A stretch of DNA of 15,672 nucleotides from Microcoleus asticus IPMA8 (GCF_013179805.1 NZ_SRRZ01000156.1:1-15672), one strand, 5' to 3'; positions 1-7,813 are shown, numbered from the stretch's first letter. Notes: generated by a model not told the origin, from the sequence alone. Numbers and translations: made by a program.

Positions 1-1
1 A

Positions 2-733
2 AAGTTGTTGACTAATATTGAGCCAAAACTATTTAATTGCTTCGTTAATATTGTCGAGACGGGGGAATCTTTAGAACAGGATTTTTACTATGAATCAGAA
101 AAATCTTGCTGGTTGCACTTCGCAGCAGTCAAGCTAGGAGATGGTTTTTCCGTTACTATCCGTGATATTACCGCCCGCAAACAAATAGAATTGGCTCTCC
201 AAGATGCCAATCAAAAATTAAACGAACTGGCAAATCTAGATGGTTTGACTCAGGTGGCTAACCGTCGCTGTTTCAACAATCGCCTTCAAAGTGAATGGCA
301 ACGCCTAGCGCCAGAAAAGCAGCCACTGTCTCTAATTTTATTTGACGTTGATATATTCAAATCCTACAACGACTACTACGGTCATCTGGCTGGGGATGAT
401 TGCTTAATTAGAATAGGGCAAACATTACAAAAAGTAGTCCGTCGTCCCACCGATTTAGCAGCGCGTTACGGTGGAGAAGAATTTGTGGTACTTCTGGCGA
501 ATACGGATTTAAAAGGAGGGATTAAGGTGGCACAAAACATTCAGCAAGGAATTCACGATCTGGCGATTCCCCATGCAGAGTCTGACGTGAAGGAGATCGT
601 CACAGTCAGTTTGGGTATTGCCTCACTCATACCCACCTTGGAAGTTCAACCAGATACACTGGTAGCCGATGCAGACAAAGCTTTGTACCATGCTAAACAA
701 CAGGGGCGCGATCGCTGGAGTACAAGTTGTTGA
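2..733 (+). CDS. PAS-GGDEF diguanylate cyclase, 5' partial
   Basis: C-terminal part of a diguanylate cyclase that condenses two GTP into cyclic di-GMP. The reading frame is open to the left edge and its first possible start is only a TTG at position 5, so the gene almost certainly begins upstream. Residues 1-60 (counted from position 5) look like the end of a PAS domain, closing with a PAC-like VTIRDITARKQIE. A short helical linker follows, then the GGDEF domain from about residue 75 (LANLDGLTQVANRR). The metal-binding Asp lies in LILFDVDIFKSYND, and the active-site loop GGEEF is at 156-160. RPTD at 147-150, five residues before it, fits an RxxD product-inhibition I-site. All signature residues are present, so it should be active and feedback-inhibited. 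The signal sensed cannot be told from this fragment. The stop is TGA at 731-733. Confidence 0.93.
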   Translation, partial: KLLTNIEPKLFNCFVNIVETGESLEQDFYYESEKSCWLHFAAVKLGDGFSVTIRDITARKQIELALQDANQKLNELANLDGLTQVANRRCFNNRLQSEWQRLAPEKQPLSLILFDVDIFKSYNDYYGHLAGDDCLIRIGQTLQKVVRRPTDLAARYGGEEFVVLLANTDLKGGIKVAQNIQQGIHDLAIPHAESDVKEIVTVSLGIASLIPTLEVQPDTLVADADKALYHAKQQGRDRWSTSC

Positions 734-848
734 AAAATCGGGGCGTTTTTTTGAGGAAGGGGGAATTATACCGTTAGACAAGATTTTTCGCCAGTTGTAA
801 TTCATCCTGGTTTTTTGTTGATAGTTAGATAGTCAAATTTTTGATAAG

Positions 849-1000
849 TAATACCAATTGGAAATAGTCTTGCTACAATTACCAATCTTATACAAATTAT
901 CTTTGATTTGCACAACCCCCCGCCGGACAAGGCAGTGCCGTTTCCCTACATACGATTGCCTATAATTTCTATGTAGCAATATTTTTCAGAAGTAGTATAA
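849..1000. repeat. MITE-like repeat, copy 1 (152 bp)
   Basis: First of two equal-length copies that align without gaps to 1223-1374; a position-by-position count gives 116 of 152 matches. It starts TAATACCA and ends AGTATAA. Its two ends form an imperfect inverted repeat of about 35 bp: TTGCTACA near the left end against TGTAGCAA near the right end. The centre carries GGACAAGGCAGTGCCG (925-940), a degenerate form of the palindrome at 10471-10495. Equal length, terminal inverted symmetry and absence of coding potential suggest a miniature transposable element. The mobilising transposase is not in the window. Confidence 0.65.
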
Positions 1001-1174
1001 CTCCACCTAAAAAAATATAAGACTGAAAAACTTGGTTGCTGTAGGGGCGTTGGATGGTGCGTGCGGGCCCTTCCGGGTTTCTAAACACCTTAAAAGTTTT
1101 ACCTTTAAATAGGTTGAGCTACTTAATGAAAGTTTGACATCTTCCTTCCGCTGAAGCTTCCGCAGATGGTTGAG

Positions 1175-1196
1175 ATCCTGCGTTTGATCGCAGGAT
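1175..1196. other. Perfect 8-bp stem-loop in repeat-rich spacer
   Basis: ATCCTGCG and CGCAGGAT pair perfectly around a TTTGAT loop. Just upstream (1140-1163) is a second partly palindromic segment, CTTCCGCTGAAGCTTCCG. The pair resembles the hairpin-rich right ends of cyanobacterial IS200/IS605-type elements, but no transposase or TnpB sequence is nearby, so a remnant is only a guess. No U-tract follows, so it is not a typical intrinsic terminator. Confidence 0.3.
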
Positions 1197-1222
1197 GGAA
1201 ATAGGGTTTGCTGAAAGAGGAA

Positions 1223-1374
1223 TAATACCAGTTTTAAAAAAAATTGCTACAATTCTCAATCTTATAAAAATTATTTTTCATGCGCCGATAACTTCGCCGG
1301 ACACGGCAATACCGTTTCCCTACAGATGCTCGTCTCTAATTGATATGTATCAATATTTTTCATGATTAGTATAA
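1223..1374. repeat. MITE-like repeat, copy 2 (152 bp)
   Basis: Second copy of the 849-1000 repeat, in the same orientation and of exactly the same length. Terminal symmetry is clearer here: the left-end ATTGCTACAATTCTCAAT segment pairs imperfectly with the right-end ATTGATATGTATCAAT segment. The central GGACACGGCAATACCG (1299-1314) is close to the palindrome at 10471-10495. The best-conserved blocks between copies are the termini, the CGTTTCCCTACA block and ATATTTTTCA near the right end. That is the pattern expected if ends and central hairpin are the parts under constraint. Confidence 0.65.
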
Positions 1375-1413
1375 GCTGTAGCTGGCGTTACAGATTAAGA
1401 GTGTAAATCCGAA

Positions 1414-3078
1414 TTAAATATCTAAACCCGTGACTGCTAAATCTGGAGGATGTTCGACAACAAACTGATAATATAACTCTTGCTTTGCTTGCGGGGGCAG
1501 AGACATTATCCATTCTAGCAATCCCATTTCACCTGCTACTATCTTCGGATTAGTGAGAGTCGATCGCACTTTAATTTGTTCATTGCGGCTGACTGGCAAT
1601 TGCTCTTTTAGTGTTAGGTGTACCTGCACCTGATGCAAGTTTGTCACATTTAAACGATAAGCGTAACTCATACGCCGCTGCTGGCCGATCAGTTTTTTAT
1701 CTACTTGTCTTTCCACTAATTCCCGCTCTATTTTTAACCGTTCATCTATTCCTAAATTAACTTTATATTCTTGCCCGGGGGAAACATTTTCTAACTGCAC
1801 AGTACCGACAAAAGTGTTGTCGCGAAAGATATTTGCTTTACCGGGAAGCAGAGTTGCGCCTGTCAGCGGATTCACAACAACTGCTTGCAAATAGGCAAAA
1901 CTGACTAATCGCGGGACGGCTATATATTCAGGTTTAAACGGATAATTTTCGCTGAAAATCGTCACTTTGTGCGGTGTACCGTCGCTGGGAATATTAGTAT
2001 TTCCCCCTACTTGAAATGAGACGGTGCCACCTTCTTTAGATACTTGTGCGATCGCTGTTGTCGCGTCTATCGGTTCGGGTGCGCCAGCAGCACCGCCCAT
2101 AGCCATCATTGGCAATGGTACCTCGTCTTCCATCTCTAATTCCATAAAGTCTATTGCCATTTCTGCTTTCTCAGTCTGTCGGCTGCGTTTCATCAAAACT
2201 TCTCGGTTTTGAGCAGATTTTGGGTGAACAATATCGATAAACCAGGGTTGGAGTTTTGGTGGCAAAGTTCCCATTCCGGGTTTTGCTGTAGATAAAGTCA
2301 GCGCTACTCCCGTCCAATCTTCGCCTGTATTTTGATTGACTTCGGCTAGGTAATTGAGATTAATTTGGTTGTTAGTAGTGTTAACTCGCAAGTCGTAAAG
2401 GGGAGTCCAACGAGCTCGCATTACTACATAGGAAACTTCTAGTTCAAAATTGCCGCTGCCGCTGGCTTCTATGGCGACAATGATGTTAAAACTTTGCTGG
2501 GAATGGGGAGTGTGTACTTGCCACAACTGCTGCTGCAAAGCTTCTATTTGCTTGTCTAATTCGTGCTGTTGTCTTTCGTGATGAGCGATCGCACTTACGT
2601 ATTTTAGGTAATGGGTTCCTAAAAAGTTGAGCAATTCGCCTGTTTCGTTTAAACCTACCTGCTGTTTGGCGACGCTGCTGGAAAAGAAACCGACGCTTTT
2701 TTCGCTCAAACCTTCAACAAATTTGAGCTGAATTTTTCTGGCGGTTATTTTGTCGTTAATTGCCCGTTTTTGGGTTTCTAATTCTTGGATTTGTTGGGTT
2801 AATTCGGCGGTGCGATCGTCCACAGGTTCACTGTTAAACACTGTTTCGCTGCGCACTCCCAAAAGTCGCACAGCAACTGTACCCGCACCCGTAGCCCTGA
2901 CTGACTCTGTGTCGAGGGTTGCGGGGAGAGAGGCGATCGCCAATTCTCGCTCGTTTCCCGTCAAAGCCACGGTGCCGCGGCGCGTCACCAGCGCGCGATC
3001 GGTGTAAACTGTAACTTCTGATATGCTACTATCTAGTGTTTTGATGGTATCAGAATTAAGGATTTCTGAGTCAGTCAT
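1414..3078 (-). CDS. MuiA-family mucoidy inhibitor-like protein (DUF4139)
   Basis: Full-length member (554 aa) of the family annotated as mucoidy inhibitor A-like, whose biochemical function is unknown. An N-terminal DUF4140-like segment (about residues 16-115) begins ISEVTVYTDRALVTRRG. A Gln/Lys/Glu-rich coiled-coil region follows (about 88-195, including a HERQQHELDKQIEALQQQ stretch). The DUF4139 beta-rich domain fills the rest, with YVVMRARWTPLYDLRVNT and LNYLAEVNQNTGEDWTGVAL as hallmark segments. An acidic, Met/Ala/Gly-rich insert sits near the middle. No signal peptide or membrane segment is evident, so it is probably cytoplasmic. The ATG is supported by AGGAG about 10 bases upstream on the minus strand. 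It ends towards the repeat-rich spacer and has no functional link to its neighbours that I can see. Confidence 0.88.
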   Translation of the reverse strand: MTDSEILNSDTIKTLDSSISEVTVYTDRALVTRRGTVALTGNERELAIASLPATLDTESVRATGAGTVAVRLLGVRSETVFNSEPVDDRTAELTQQIQELETQKRAINDKITARKIQLKFVEGLSEKSVGFFSSSVAKQQVGLNETGELLNFLGTHYLKYVSAIAHHERQQHELDKQIEALQQQLWQVHTPHSQQSFNIIVAIEASGSGNFELEVSYVVMRARWTPLYDLRVNTTNNQINLNYLAEVNQNTGEDWTGVALTLSTAKPGMGTLPPKLQPWFIDIVHPKSAQNREVLMKRSRQTEKAEMAIDFMELEMEDEVPLPMMAMGGAAGAPEPIDATTAIAQVSKEGGTVSFQVGGNTNIPSDGTPHKVTIFSENYPFKPEYIAVPRLVSFAYLQAVVVNPLTGATLLPGKANIFRDNTFVGTVQLENVSPGQEYKVNLGIDERLKIERELVERQVDKKLIGQQRRMSYAYRLNVTNLHQVQVHLTLKEQLPVSRNEQIKVRSTLTNPKIVAGEMGLLEWIMSLPPQAKQELYYQFVVEHPPDLAVTGLDI

Positions 3079-3141
3079 TGCCAGTTGCTCCTATTTAATA
3101 ACCGTTTAGTCGATCGAGCATTGTTCAAAGTAGTTTATCGA

Positions 3142-3740
3142 TCAATTTTCCCGATCGCCCATTCCTCTAGAAAACTCCTCAAGCGCATCCAAAGGCGAAG
3201 CAAACAATATGCAGCGTTGAAGCAAAGACAAGTCTAACTCCGGCAGTATTTCACTGCTAGCAATGCGATCGTAACCTTCATCTTGCAGATGGTAAAGCTC
3301 TAGAGTGCCATCTTCCCAAAACCAGACTTCCGGGACTCCCATCAGTCGGTATTTCTGAAGCTTAATCGGACTACCGCTAGTGATAACAATCTCAATACAT
3401 AAATCTGGAACATCTTTAATAGTTCCGGAACAATAAGACAAATCTGTCTGATACTCGACTCGATCTTCGACAATCCGACTATAAGTACCGCTGGGAAAAA
3501 ATACAATTCTTCTTTGCAGAAAATACTGTCCCATTAGCAAGCCCATCAAACACATAATTGCTTCATGCAACCTTCCAGTACCACAATTTCTAAAACTCCA
3601 TCGCAATAAAATAAGCGTACATTCGGCACGTCTTCAAAACCAGCTTGAATGGTCTTGAATCGATGCCATGTAAAACCGCGCCAAGTGAAACGTTGTTCGA
3701 CTGCGGGAGAAGTGGTTGGATTGTCTGCAGTTTGAAGCAT
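3142..3740 (-). pseudogene. Uma2-family (DUF820) endonuclease-like gene, frameshifted
   Basis: Uma2 proteins have a PD-(D/E)XK nuclease-like fold and are greatly expanded in filamentous cyanobacteria; their role is unclear. Here the family sequence is split between two minus-strand frames. The 5' part starts at the ATG at 3740 (MLQTADNPTT) and runs through RLFYCDGVLEIV. The 3' part resumes with GTGRLHEAIMCLMGLLMGQ and continues to EEFSRGMGDREN. The break lies at about 3575-3595; restoring one base after LEIV joins the halves. Downstream of the break the family core is intact: PSGTYSRIV, the PDLCIEIVITSG segment with likely catalytic Asp and Glu, and QKYRLMGVPEVWFW with the Lys. The rest shows no decay, so the frameshift may be recent, or a sequencing error. 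Confidence 0.8.
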
Positions 3741-3853
3741 GATTGTTTTATTGATGTTCAAAATGGTAGCGCGGGAGTGGGCGGGTTTACGAGTTTACGA
3801 AATCCTTATTTTTAGGAATTGATAATTGGTAAAACCCGCCCCGACGGTTAATT

Positions 3854-4744
3854 TTAGCTCACTGGCTCGATTCCTGCCAAATCCAAAATTTGAGGAATTA
3901 AATCTTCTCGTTTGACGGCCATCATGTGAACTCCTTGACAAATCTGCCGCGCTAGCTTGACTTGTTCGGCCGCAATTTTTATGCCTTCCTGTAATGGTTC
4001 TGGAGCTTTAGCCAAACGGTCGATCGTCTCTTGCGGAATATGAACTCCCGGCACGTATTTTTTAATAAATTCAGCATTTTTAGCTGATTTAAATAGAAAA
4101 ATTCCTGCTAAAATGGGTTTGTTGCAGCCAGCAGCAATATTGTGCATAAACTTATCTAAAAGTTCAAAGTCTGTAATTAATTGACTTTGAAAAAACTGTG
4201 CTCCTGCTTCTAATTTTTTCTCAAATCGACTTTGCAAACCAGACAAACTGGGGCATTGCGGATCGACGGCAGCACCGACAAATAAATCGGTAACTCCGTC
4301 TGTTAAAGGTTTGTCATTCCAGTCTTGGCCGCCGTTCATTTTTTGAATAACTTGCAACAGCCGAACTGATTCCAAATCGAATACACTTTTTGCTTTAGGA
4401 TGGTCGCCCGCTTTGACGGGATCGCCTGTAAGTGCTAATACATTGCGAATGCCTAAAGCGTGGGCTCCCATGAGATCCGCTTGCAAGCCAATTAGATTGC
4501 GATCGCGACAAGCAACTTGACAAATTGGCTCAATTCCGTGCTGCACTAAAATCGCCGAAACTGCTAGGGGGCACATTCGCAAGACTGCGCGACTCCCGTC
4601 TGTGACATTAATTGCATGAACTCTGTTTTTGAGGCGTTCAGCCATTTGAATTGTGTGAGTTATGTCGCCGCCTTTTGGCGGGGCAACTTCGGCAGTAATT
4701 ATAAATTCTCCGGGGGTGGTGCAGGCTGTGCGCAAACGGTTCAT
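3854..4744 (-). CDS. metF: Methylenetetrahydrofolate reductase
   Basis: Flavoprotein reducing 5,10-methylene-THF to 5-methyl-THF, the methyl donor for methionine synthesis. At 296 aa it has the usual length of bacterial MetF and of the catalytic TIM-barrel domain. Visible family features are the N-terminal strand FIITAEVAPPKGGD with the conserved Glu, HAINVTDGSRAVLRM, the ICQVACRDRN strand, and GIRNVLALTGDP, where the Asp before Pro is typical of the flavin/folate site. FVGAAVDPQCP and the C-terminal HIPQETIDRLAKAP also fit. The start is the ATG at 4742-4744; no clear Shine-Dalgarno precedes it. trpS lies upstream in the same direction, separated by 124 bp filled with heptad repeats, so shared transcription is possible but not shown. 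Confidence 0.9.
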   Translation of the reverse strand: MNRLRTACTTPGEFIITAEVAPPKGGDITHTIQMAERLKNRVHAINVTDGSRAVLRMCPLAVSAILVQHGIEPICQVACRDRNLIGLQADLMGAHALGIRNVLALTGDPVKAGDHPKAKSVFDLESVRLLQVIQKMNGGQDWNDKPLTDGVTDLFVGAAVDPQCPSLSGLQSRFEKKLEAGAQFFQSQLITDFELLDKFMHNIAAGCNKPILAGIFLFKSAKNAEFIKKYVPGVHIPQETIDRLAKAPEPLQEGIKIAAEQVKLARQICQGVHMMAVKREDLIPQILDLAGIEPVS

Positions 4745-4780
4745 GATTATTTGTCTGTTATTGGTTATTTGTTATTTGAG

Positions 4781-4829
4781 AGTTGACAGTTGACAGTTGG
4801 CAGTTGTTAGTGGGCAGTTGGCAGTTGTC
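4781..4829. repeat. STRR heptanucleotide array (7 units)
   Basis: Seven consecutive heptamers of the AGTTGAC/AGTTGGC type: agttgac, agttgac, agttggc, agttgtt, agtgggc, agttggc, agttgtc. Flanking sequence at 4838-4871 (CAACTCACAACTAACAACT) carries further degenerate units in the opposite orientation. Short tandemly repeated repetitive sequences with 7-bp units are characteristic of filamentous cyanobacteria. The array fills the gap between the 3' end of trpS and the start of metF. Confidence 0.8.
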
Positions 4830-4868
4830 ATTCTTAACCAGTAACCAATAACAACTCACAACTAACAA

Positions 4869-5879
4869 CTAAACAGGTAAAGAATAACCGAAAGCTGTCT
4901 TAACCTTAGTTAGTGTTTGATTAGCAATAGCTTCTGCTTGTTCTCTTCCGCGACGCAGTACAGACTCTAAATATCCCGGATCGTCCATGATTTCCTTGTA
5001 TTTATCCTGAATTGGTTTGAGAGCACTAATTGTAGTCTCTGTCAGCAAGGGTTTAAAATCTCCCCAACCCATGTTTTCACACTCTGTTGCTACTTCTTCC
5101 TTAGATTTGCCGGAAAGCAGGAGATAAAGTGTCAGCAAATTTCTAGCTTCGGGGCGATCGGGGTCGTCAAAAGTCAAACCCCGCACGGCATCTGTTTTGC
5201 AGCGCTTGATTTTTTTGGCGATCGTATCTGGCGAATCCAATAAATTAATTCGACTTTGTTCGGAAGGGTCAGATTTCGACATTTTGCGCGTGCCGTCAGT
5301 CAAACTCATCACCCTCGCACCGTCAGTCCGAATTAACGGTTCGGGAAGTTTCAATACTGGCTTTTCGGGTGTGCCGAATTGGTGATTTAATCTGATGACT
5401 ATATCGCGGGTGAGTTCCAAATGCTGTTTTTGGTCTTCTCCCACTGGCACTTGGTCGGCATCGTAAAGCAAAATGTCTGCTGCCATTAACACGGGATAAT
5501 TTAGCAAACCGGCGTTGACATTTTCGCCTTGTTTAACTGCTTTTTCTTTAAACTGAATCATATCTTCGAGCCAGTTAATCGGCGTAATACAGTTGAGCAA
5601 CCATGCTAGTTCTGTGTGCGCCGAGACGTGGGATTGCACGAAAATAGTAGAATATTCTAAATCGATGCCGCAAGCTAAATAGAGTGCGGCGATCGTGTAA
5701 GTGTCGGAGGCTAGAGTTGCTGGATTGTGCGGTGCGGTAATTGCGTGCAAATCGACTACGCAGAAGTAATTTTCGTACTGACTTTGACCTTCTACCCAGT
5801 TGCGAATGGCACCGAGATAATTGCCGAGGTGAAGATTGCCGGTTGGCTGAACTCCCGAAAGAACGCGCTGTTTGCCCAT
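4869..5879 (-). CDS. trpS: Tryptophanyl-tRNA synthetase
   Basis: Class I aminoacyl-tRNA synthetase that charges tRNA-Trp in the cytoplasm. At 336 aa it is normal length for bacterial TrpS. The HIGH-type motif is HLGN at residues 17-20 within VQPTGNLHLGNYLGAIRNW, and the second ATP-binding motif is a perfect KMSKS at 199-203. VVDLHAIT, the MAADILLYDADQVPVGEDQ segment of the Trp pocket and HLELTRDI are also as expected. The ATG at 5877-5879 begins MGKQRVLSGVQPTG, which matches the family start closely. Heptad repeats lie on both sides: 5957-6026 upstream and 4781-4829 downstream. An apparent minus-strand frame at 5575-6012 is only the shadow of this gene and the repeat. Confidence 0.97.
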   Translation of the reverse strand: MGKQRVLSGVQPTGNLHLGNYLGAIRNWVEGQSQYENYFCVVDLHAITAPHNPATLASDTYTIAALYLACGIDLEYSTIFVQSHVSAHTELAWLLNCITPINWLEDMIQFKEKAVKQGENVNAGLLNYPVLMAADILLYDADQVPVGEDQKQHLELTRDIVIRLNHQFGTPEKPVLKLPEPLIRTDGARVMSLTDGTRKMSKSDPSEQSRINLLDSPDTIAKKIKRCKTDAVRGLTFDDPDRPEARNLLTLYLLLSGKSKEEVATECENMGWGDFKPLLTETTISALKPIQDKYKEIMDDPGYLESVLRRGREQAEAIANQTLTKVKTAFGYSLPV

Positions 5880-5956
5880 GAGGAAAGAATAGAATTGAAC
5901 TCACATTTCTATATTGACACGTTATTTCAATTTCAGAGCCTCTAATTTTCTGGCGG

Positions 5957-6026
5957 TTGACTGTTGACTGTTGACTGTTGACTGCTGACTGTTGACTGCT
6001 GACAACTGACAACTGACAACTGACTA
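5957..6026. repeat. STRR heptanucleotide array (10 units)
   Basis: Ten uninterrupted 7-bp units in one phase: TTGACTG four times, CTGACTG, TTGACTG, then CTGACAA three times and CTGACTA. The right end stops one base before the hlyD stop codon (6028-6030), so the array fills most of the space between hlyD and trpS. It relates to the 4781-4829 array by unit type: CTGACAA is, on the other strand, a rotation of the CAGTTGT unit seen there. Confidence 0.85.
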
Positions 6027-6027
6027 A

Positions 6028-7143
6028 TTACCAATCTGTCAGCAACCTTGCTTTGCGCAAAACAAATGTCAGAACAGTTTCTTCGCCGGTAATAATATCG
6101 GCTCTGCCCTCCATTCCCGATTGAATCGAATACTGGCGGGGGACGTTGGCTTGGGGGGTTCCGAAGAATTGGCCGCTAGTAGATTTGAGTTTTGTTAAAT
6201 AAGTTTGTTCGGGCTTAATTGCTACTTCGTAATAAGCTGTACCTAAATTATTAGTGGGATTTTGAGTGGCGATCGCATCTGGGGCGATTTCGCTGACAGT
6301 TCCTTTTAATGTACCGTAATCGGGGAAAGGCAAAGCCGAAATCCTGATCTGTACGGGTTGGCCGATTTGGATGCGGGCGATGTCTTGGGATGTCACCTTG
6401 GCTTTGACTACCAGGGGTACGTCGCTGGGGACGATTTGGGCGATCGCGCTGCCGGCTTGTACGGTTTGACCCGTATTTCGTACTTCCAATCTGAGAATTG
6501 TACCATCCGTGGGCGTGCGGATCACGCTATTTTCGAGTTTTAACTCAATTTGATTGAGTTCTTTTTTAGCTTGAATTAATTGTTGTTGAATGGACGATCG
6601 CTTGACTAGCAAAACCCGCCGACTTCTGCCCAGTCTTTCGGCGACATCCGGTAGCGAGGTGGCGAATTTTACTAAAGCTGATTCGATTAATTCCTGTTGG
6701 GCGGAACTTTCATTTTGGATGCTTTTAAATTGGGCGCTGGCCAAAATTTGATTTTCTAAGTCGCGCAGTTGCTGGTTGATTTGCTGTGCTGCTGTTTGAG
6801 ACTGATTAATTATTTCTTGTAACTGCTTTTTTTGAGCGTCCAAACGCGAAGCGTCTACAACTGCGATCGCATCTCCTTCTTTTACTATCTGATTCTCGCT
6901 GACAGCAATGCTTTCGACGCTTCCTTCGGTGGCTGCTTGCACGACGCGCACTTCTCCGGCTGGACGGACGATCGCGTCTGCTTTGACTGTAGCGCTGTAT
7001 TTGGTGACGCTAGCGAGGGCGATCGCCCCGCCAAAGGTCGCCACCATCAAAATGCCTCCCAAAGTCGTCCAGCGGCTGACAGGGGGCAAAAACTGGTCGT
7101 TATCAAAGGTTTCAGCGGGTGTGGCTTCGGGAGTGAGAGACAT
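6028..7143 (-). CDS. HlyD-family membrane fusion protein of peptide exporter
   Basis: Periplasmic adaptor that would link an inner-membrane ABC exporter to an outer-membrane channel for type I secretion. At 371 aa it has a short cytoplasmic N-terminus, one transmembrane helix at about 25-47 (LGGILMVATFGGAIALASV), a first lipoyl-like half beginning VKADAIVRPAGEVRVVQAA, and a coiled-coil hairpin rich in Gln/Glu/Lys at about 98-205. The second lipoyl half contains IRTPTDGTILRLEVRNTGQ, followed by a beta barrel. The C-terminus GEETVLTFVLRKARLLTDW is typical of HlyD partners of C39-peptidase transporters. The helical hairpin is fairly short for the family. It is transcribed away from the precursor and exporter genes, so the locus is split around 7144-7482. 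No outer-membrane TolC-like gene is present. Confidence 0.9.
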   Translation of the reverse strand: MSLTPEATPAETFDNDQFLPPVSRWTTLGGILMVATFGGAIALASVTKYSATVKADAIVRPAGEVRVVQAATEGSVESIAVSENQIVKEGDAIAVVDASRLDAQKKQLQEIINQSQTAAQQINQQLRDLENQILASAQFKSIQNESSAQQELIESALVKFATSLPDVAERLGRSRRVLLVKRSSIQQQLIQAKKELNQIELKLENSVIRTPTDGTILRLEVRNTGQTVQAGSAIAQIVPSDVPLVVKAKVTSQDIARIQIGQPVQIRISALPFPDYGTLKGTVSEIAPDAIATQNPTNNLGTAYYEVAIKPEQTYLTKLKSTSGQFFGTPQANVPRQYSIQSGMEGRADIITGEETVLTFVLRKARLLTDW

Positions 7144-7482
7144 GGCGGCAAGGGGGAGAGGGGAATACTTTGGAGTTTGGAGTTTTGAGTTGGGGGAGAG
7201 GCAGAGATCGATCGCTTATTTCTTTTGTCACCTTTACGATCGGCTTTCCGGAAACCAAGAATAGGTTTAGAAGTCTAAATCAAAATTCACAGGGTCAATG
7301 TAAAAATCCGCACAGCTTTGGCGTCTCTACCCACAAACTTCGCCAAACATCAACAGGAGTGAAGCCAGCGGGCAAGACTTATGAAATTATGGCTTTTCAG
7401 CAATAAGTTTTGACGCTGTTACCGGGTTTTTCATATATCTGTAGGTAGTAAGTAAGTACATAGGTATTAATAGGAGTTCTTT
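7144..7482. promoter_or_regulatory. Divergent promoter region of peptide-export locus
   Basis: This 339-bp stretch separates the leftward hlyD-like gene from the rightward precursor gene, so it should hold promoters for both. Near hlyD there is a short degenerate heptad run (TTTGGAG, about 7171-7192). Before the precursor gene is a run of AGTA units (7446-7459) and a good ribosome binding site, AGGAG at 7472-7476, six bases before the ATG. Open frames inside it lack codon or family support. I could not find an NtcA palindrome of the GTA-N8-TAC type. Confidence 0.5.
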
Positions 7483-7710
7483 ATGTCAGAAAATCAACAA
7501 CATTCACTCTTGACCGAACTAACCGATCTAGAATCTGCTACTGTCAGCGGTGGCAGCATTACCAGCGGTGTCAGCGGGGCTAACAGCAGCAGCCAGACCG
7601 ATAACAGCAGCAGCAATAGCCTCAATATGCTGTTTTTCCTGCCGCCGCCTAGCCAGCTTTATCTGTACGATCCTCGCCGCGATCGCCCTTACAAAACCCT
7701 TGTGGTTTAG
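7483..7710 (+). CDS. Double-glycine leader peptide precursor 1 (bacteriocin-like)
   Basis: Small precursor (75 aa). Residues 1-24 form a leader ending VSGG, with hydrophobic residues where C39 peptidases expect them: L10 (-15), L13 (-12) and V21 (-4), then G23-G24 at the cleavage site. The predicted 51-residue core begins SITSGVSGANSSSQTDNSSS and is very rich in Ser and Asn. It then has a hydrophobic MLFFLPPP stretch and ends in a basic, Tyr-containing tail (DPRRDRPYKTLVV). It contains no Cys, so neither disulfides nor lanthionines can form. The start is well supported by AGGAG six bases upstream. The leader shares length and key residues with the next small gene, and a cognate peptidase-exporter follows. 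Secretion is a strong inference. Toxin, signal and surface roles are all open. Confidence 0.82.
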   Translation: MSENQQHSLLTELTDLESATVSGGSITSGVSGANSSSQTDNSSSNSLNMLFFLPPPSQLYLYDPRRDRPYKTLVV

Positions 7711-7813
7711 ATAGCTGAGTCAGGTTGTGCGATCGGCTAAACTTTGAAAGTTTATCCGTAATATTCCGGAGAACGATCGGCATTTGAGAAATATAGATTA
7801 GTAGTTAAACGAT

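Larger units (their letters stand above)
734..1413. other. Gene-free intergenic region with repeats
   Basis: No credible coding sequence lies between the GGDEF gene and the leftward muiA-like gene. The stretch is AT-rich. It holds two copies of a 152-bp repeat (849-1000 and 1223-1374) and a spacer with a perfect 8-bp stem (1175-1196). It is best read as accumulated non-autonomous repeat elements downstream of two converging genes. Confidence 0.7.

Noticed and set aside
5575..6012. Minus-strand frame of 145 codons overlapping the trpS start
   Set aside because: Its N-terminus is the translated heptad array (SQQSAVNSQQ-like) and the rest is trpS out of frame.
5957..6026. Possible CRISPR array
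   Set aside because: The units are 7 bp in direct tandem without spacers, so it is an STRR array and not repeats separated by unique spacers.
7170..7406. Plus-strand frame of 78 codons before precursor 1
   Set aside because: It has no double-glycine motif, no ribosome binding site and a composition typical of non-coding DNA, and it overlaps the expected divergent promoter region.
7441..7482. Possible NtcA site in the GTAGGTAGTAAGTAAGTAC run
   Set aside because: Checking each register, no GTA is followed by eight bases and then TAC; the AGTA run only looks similar.
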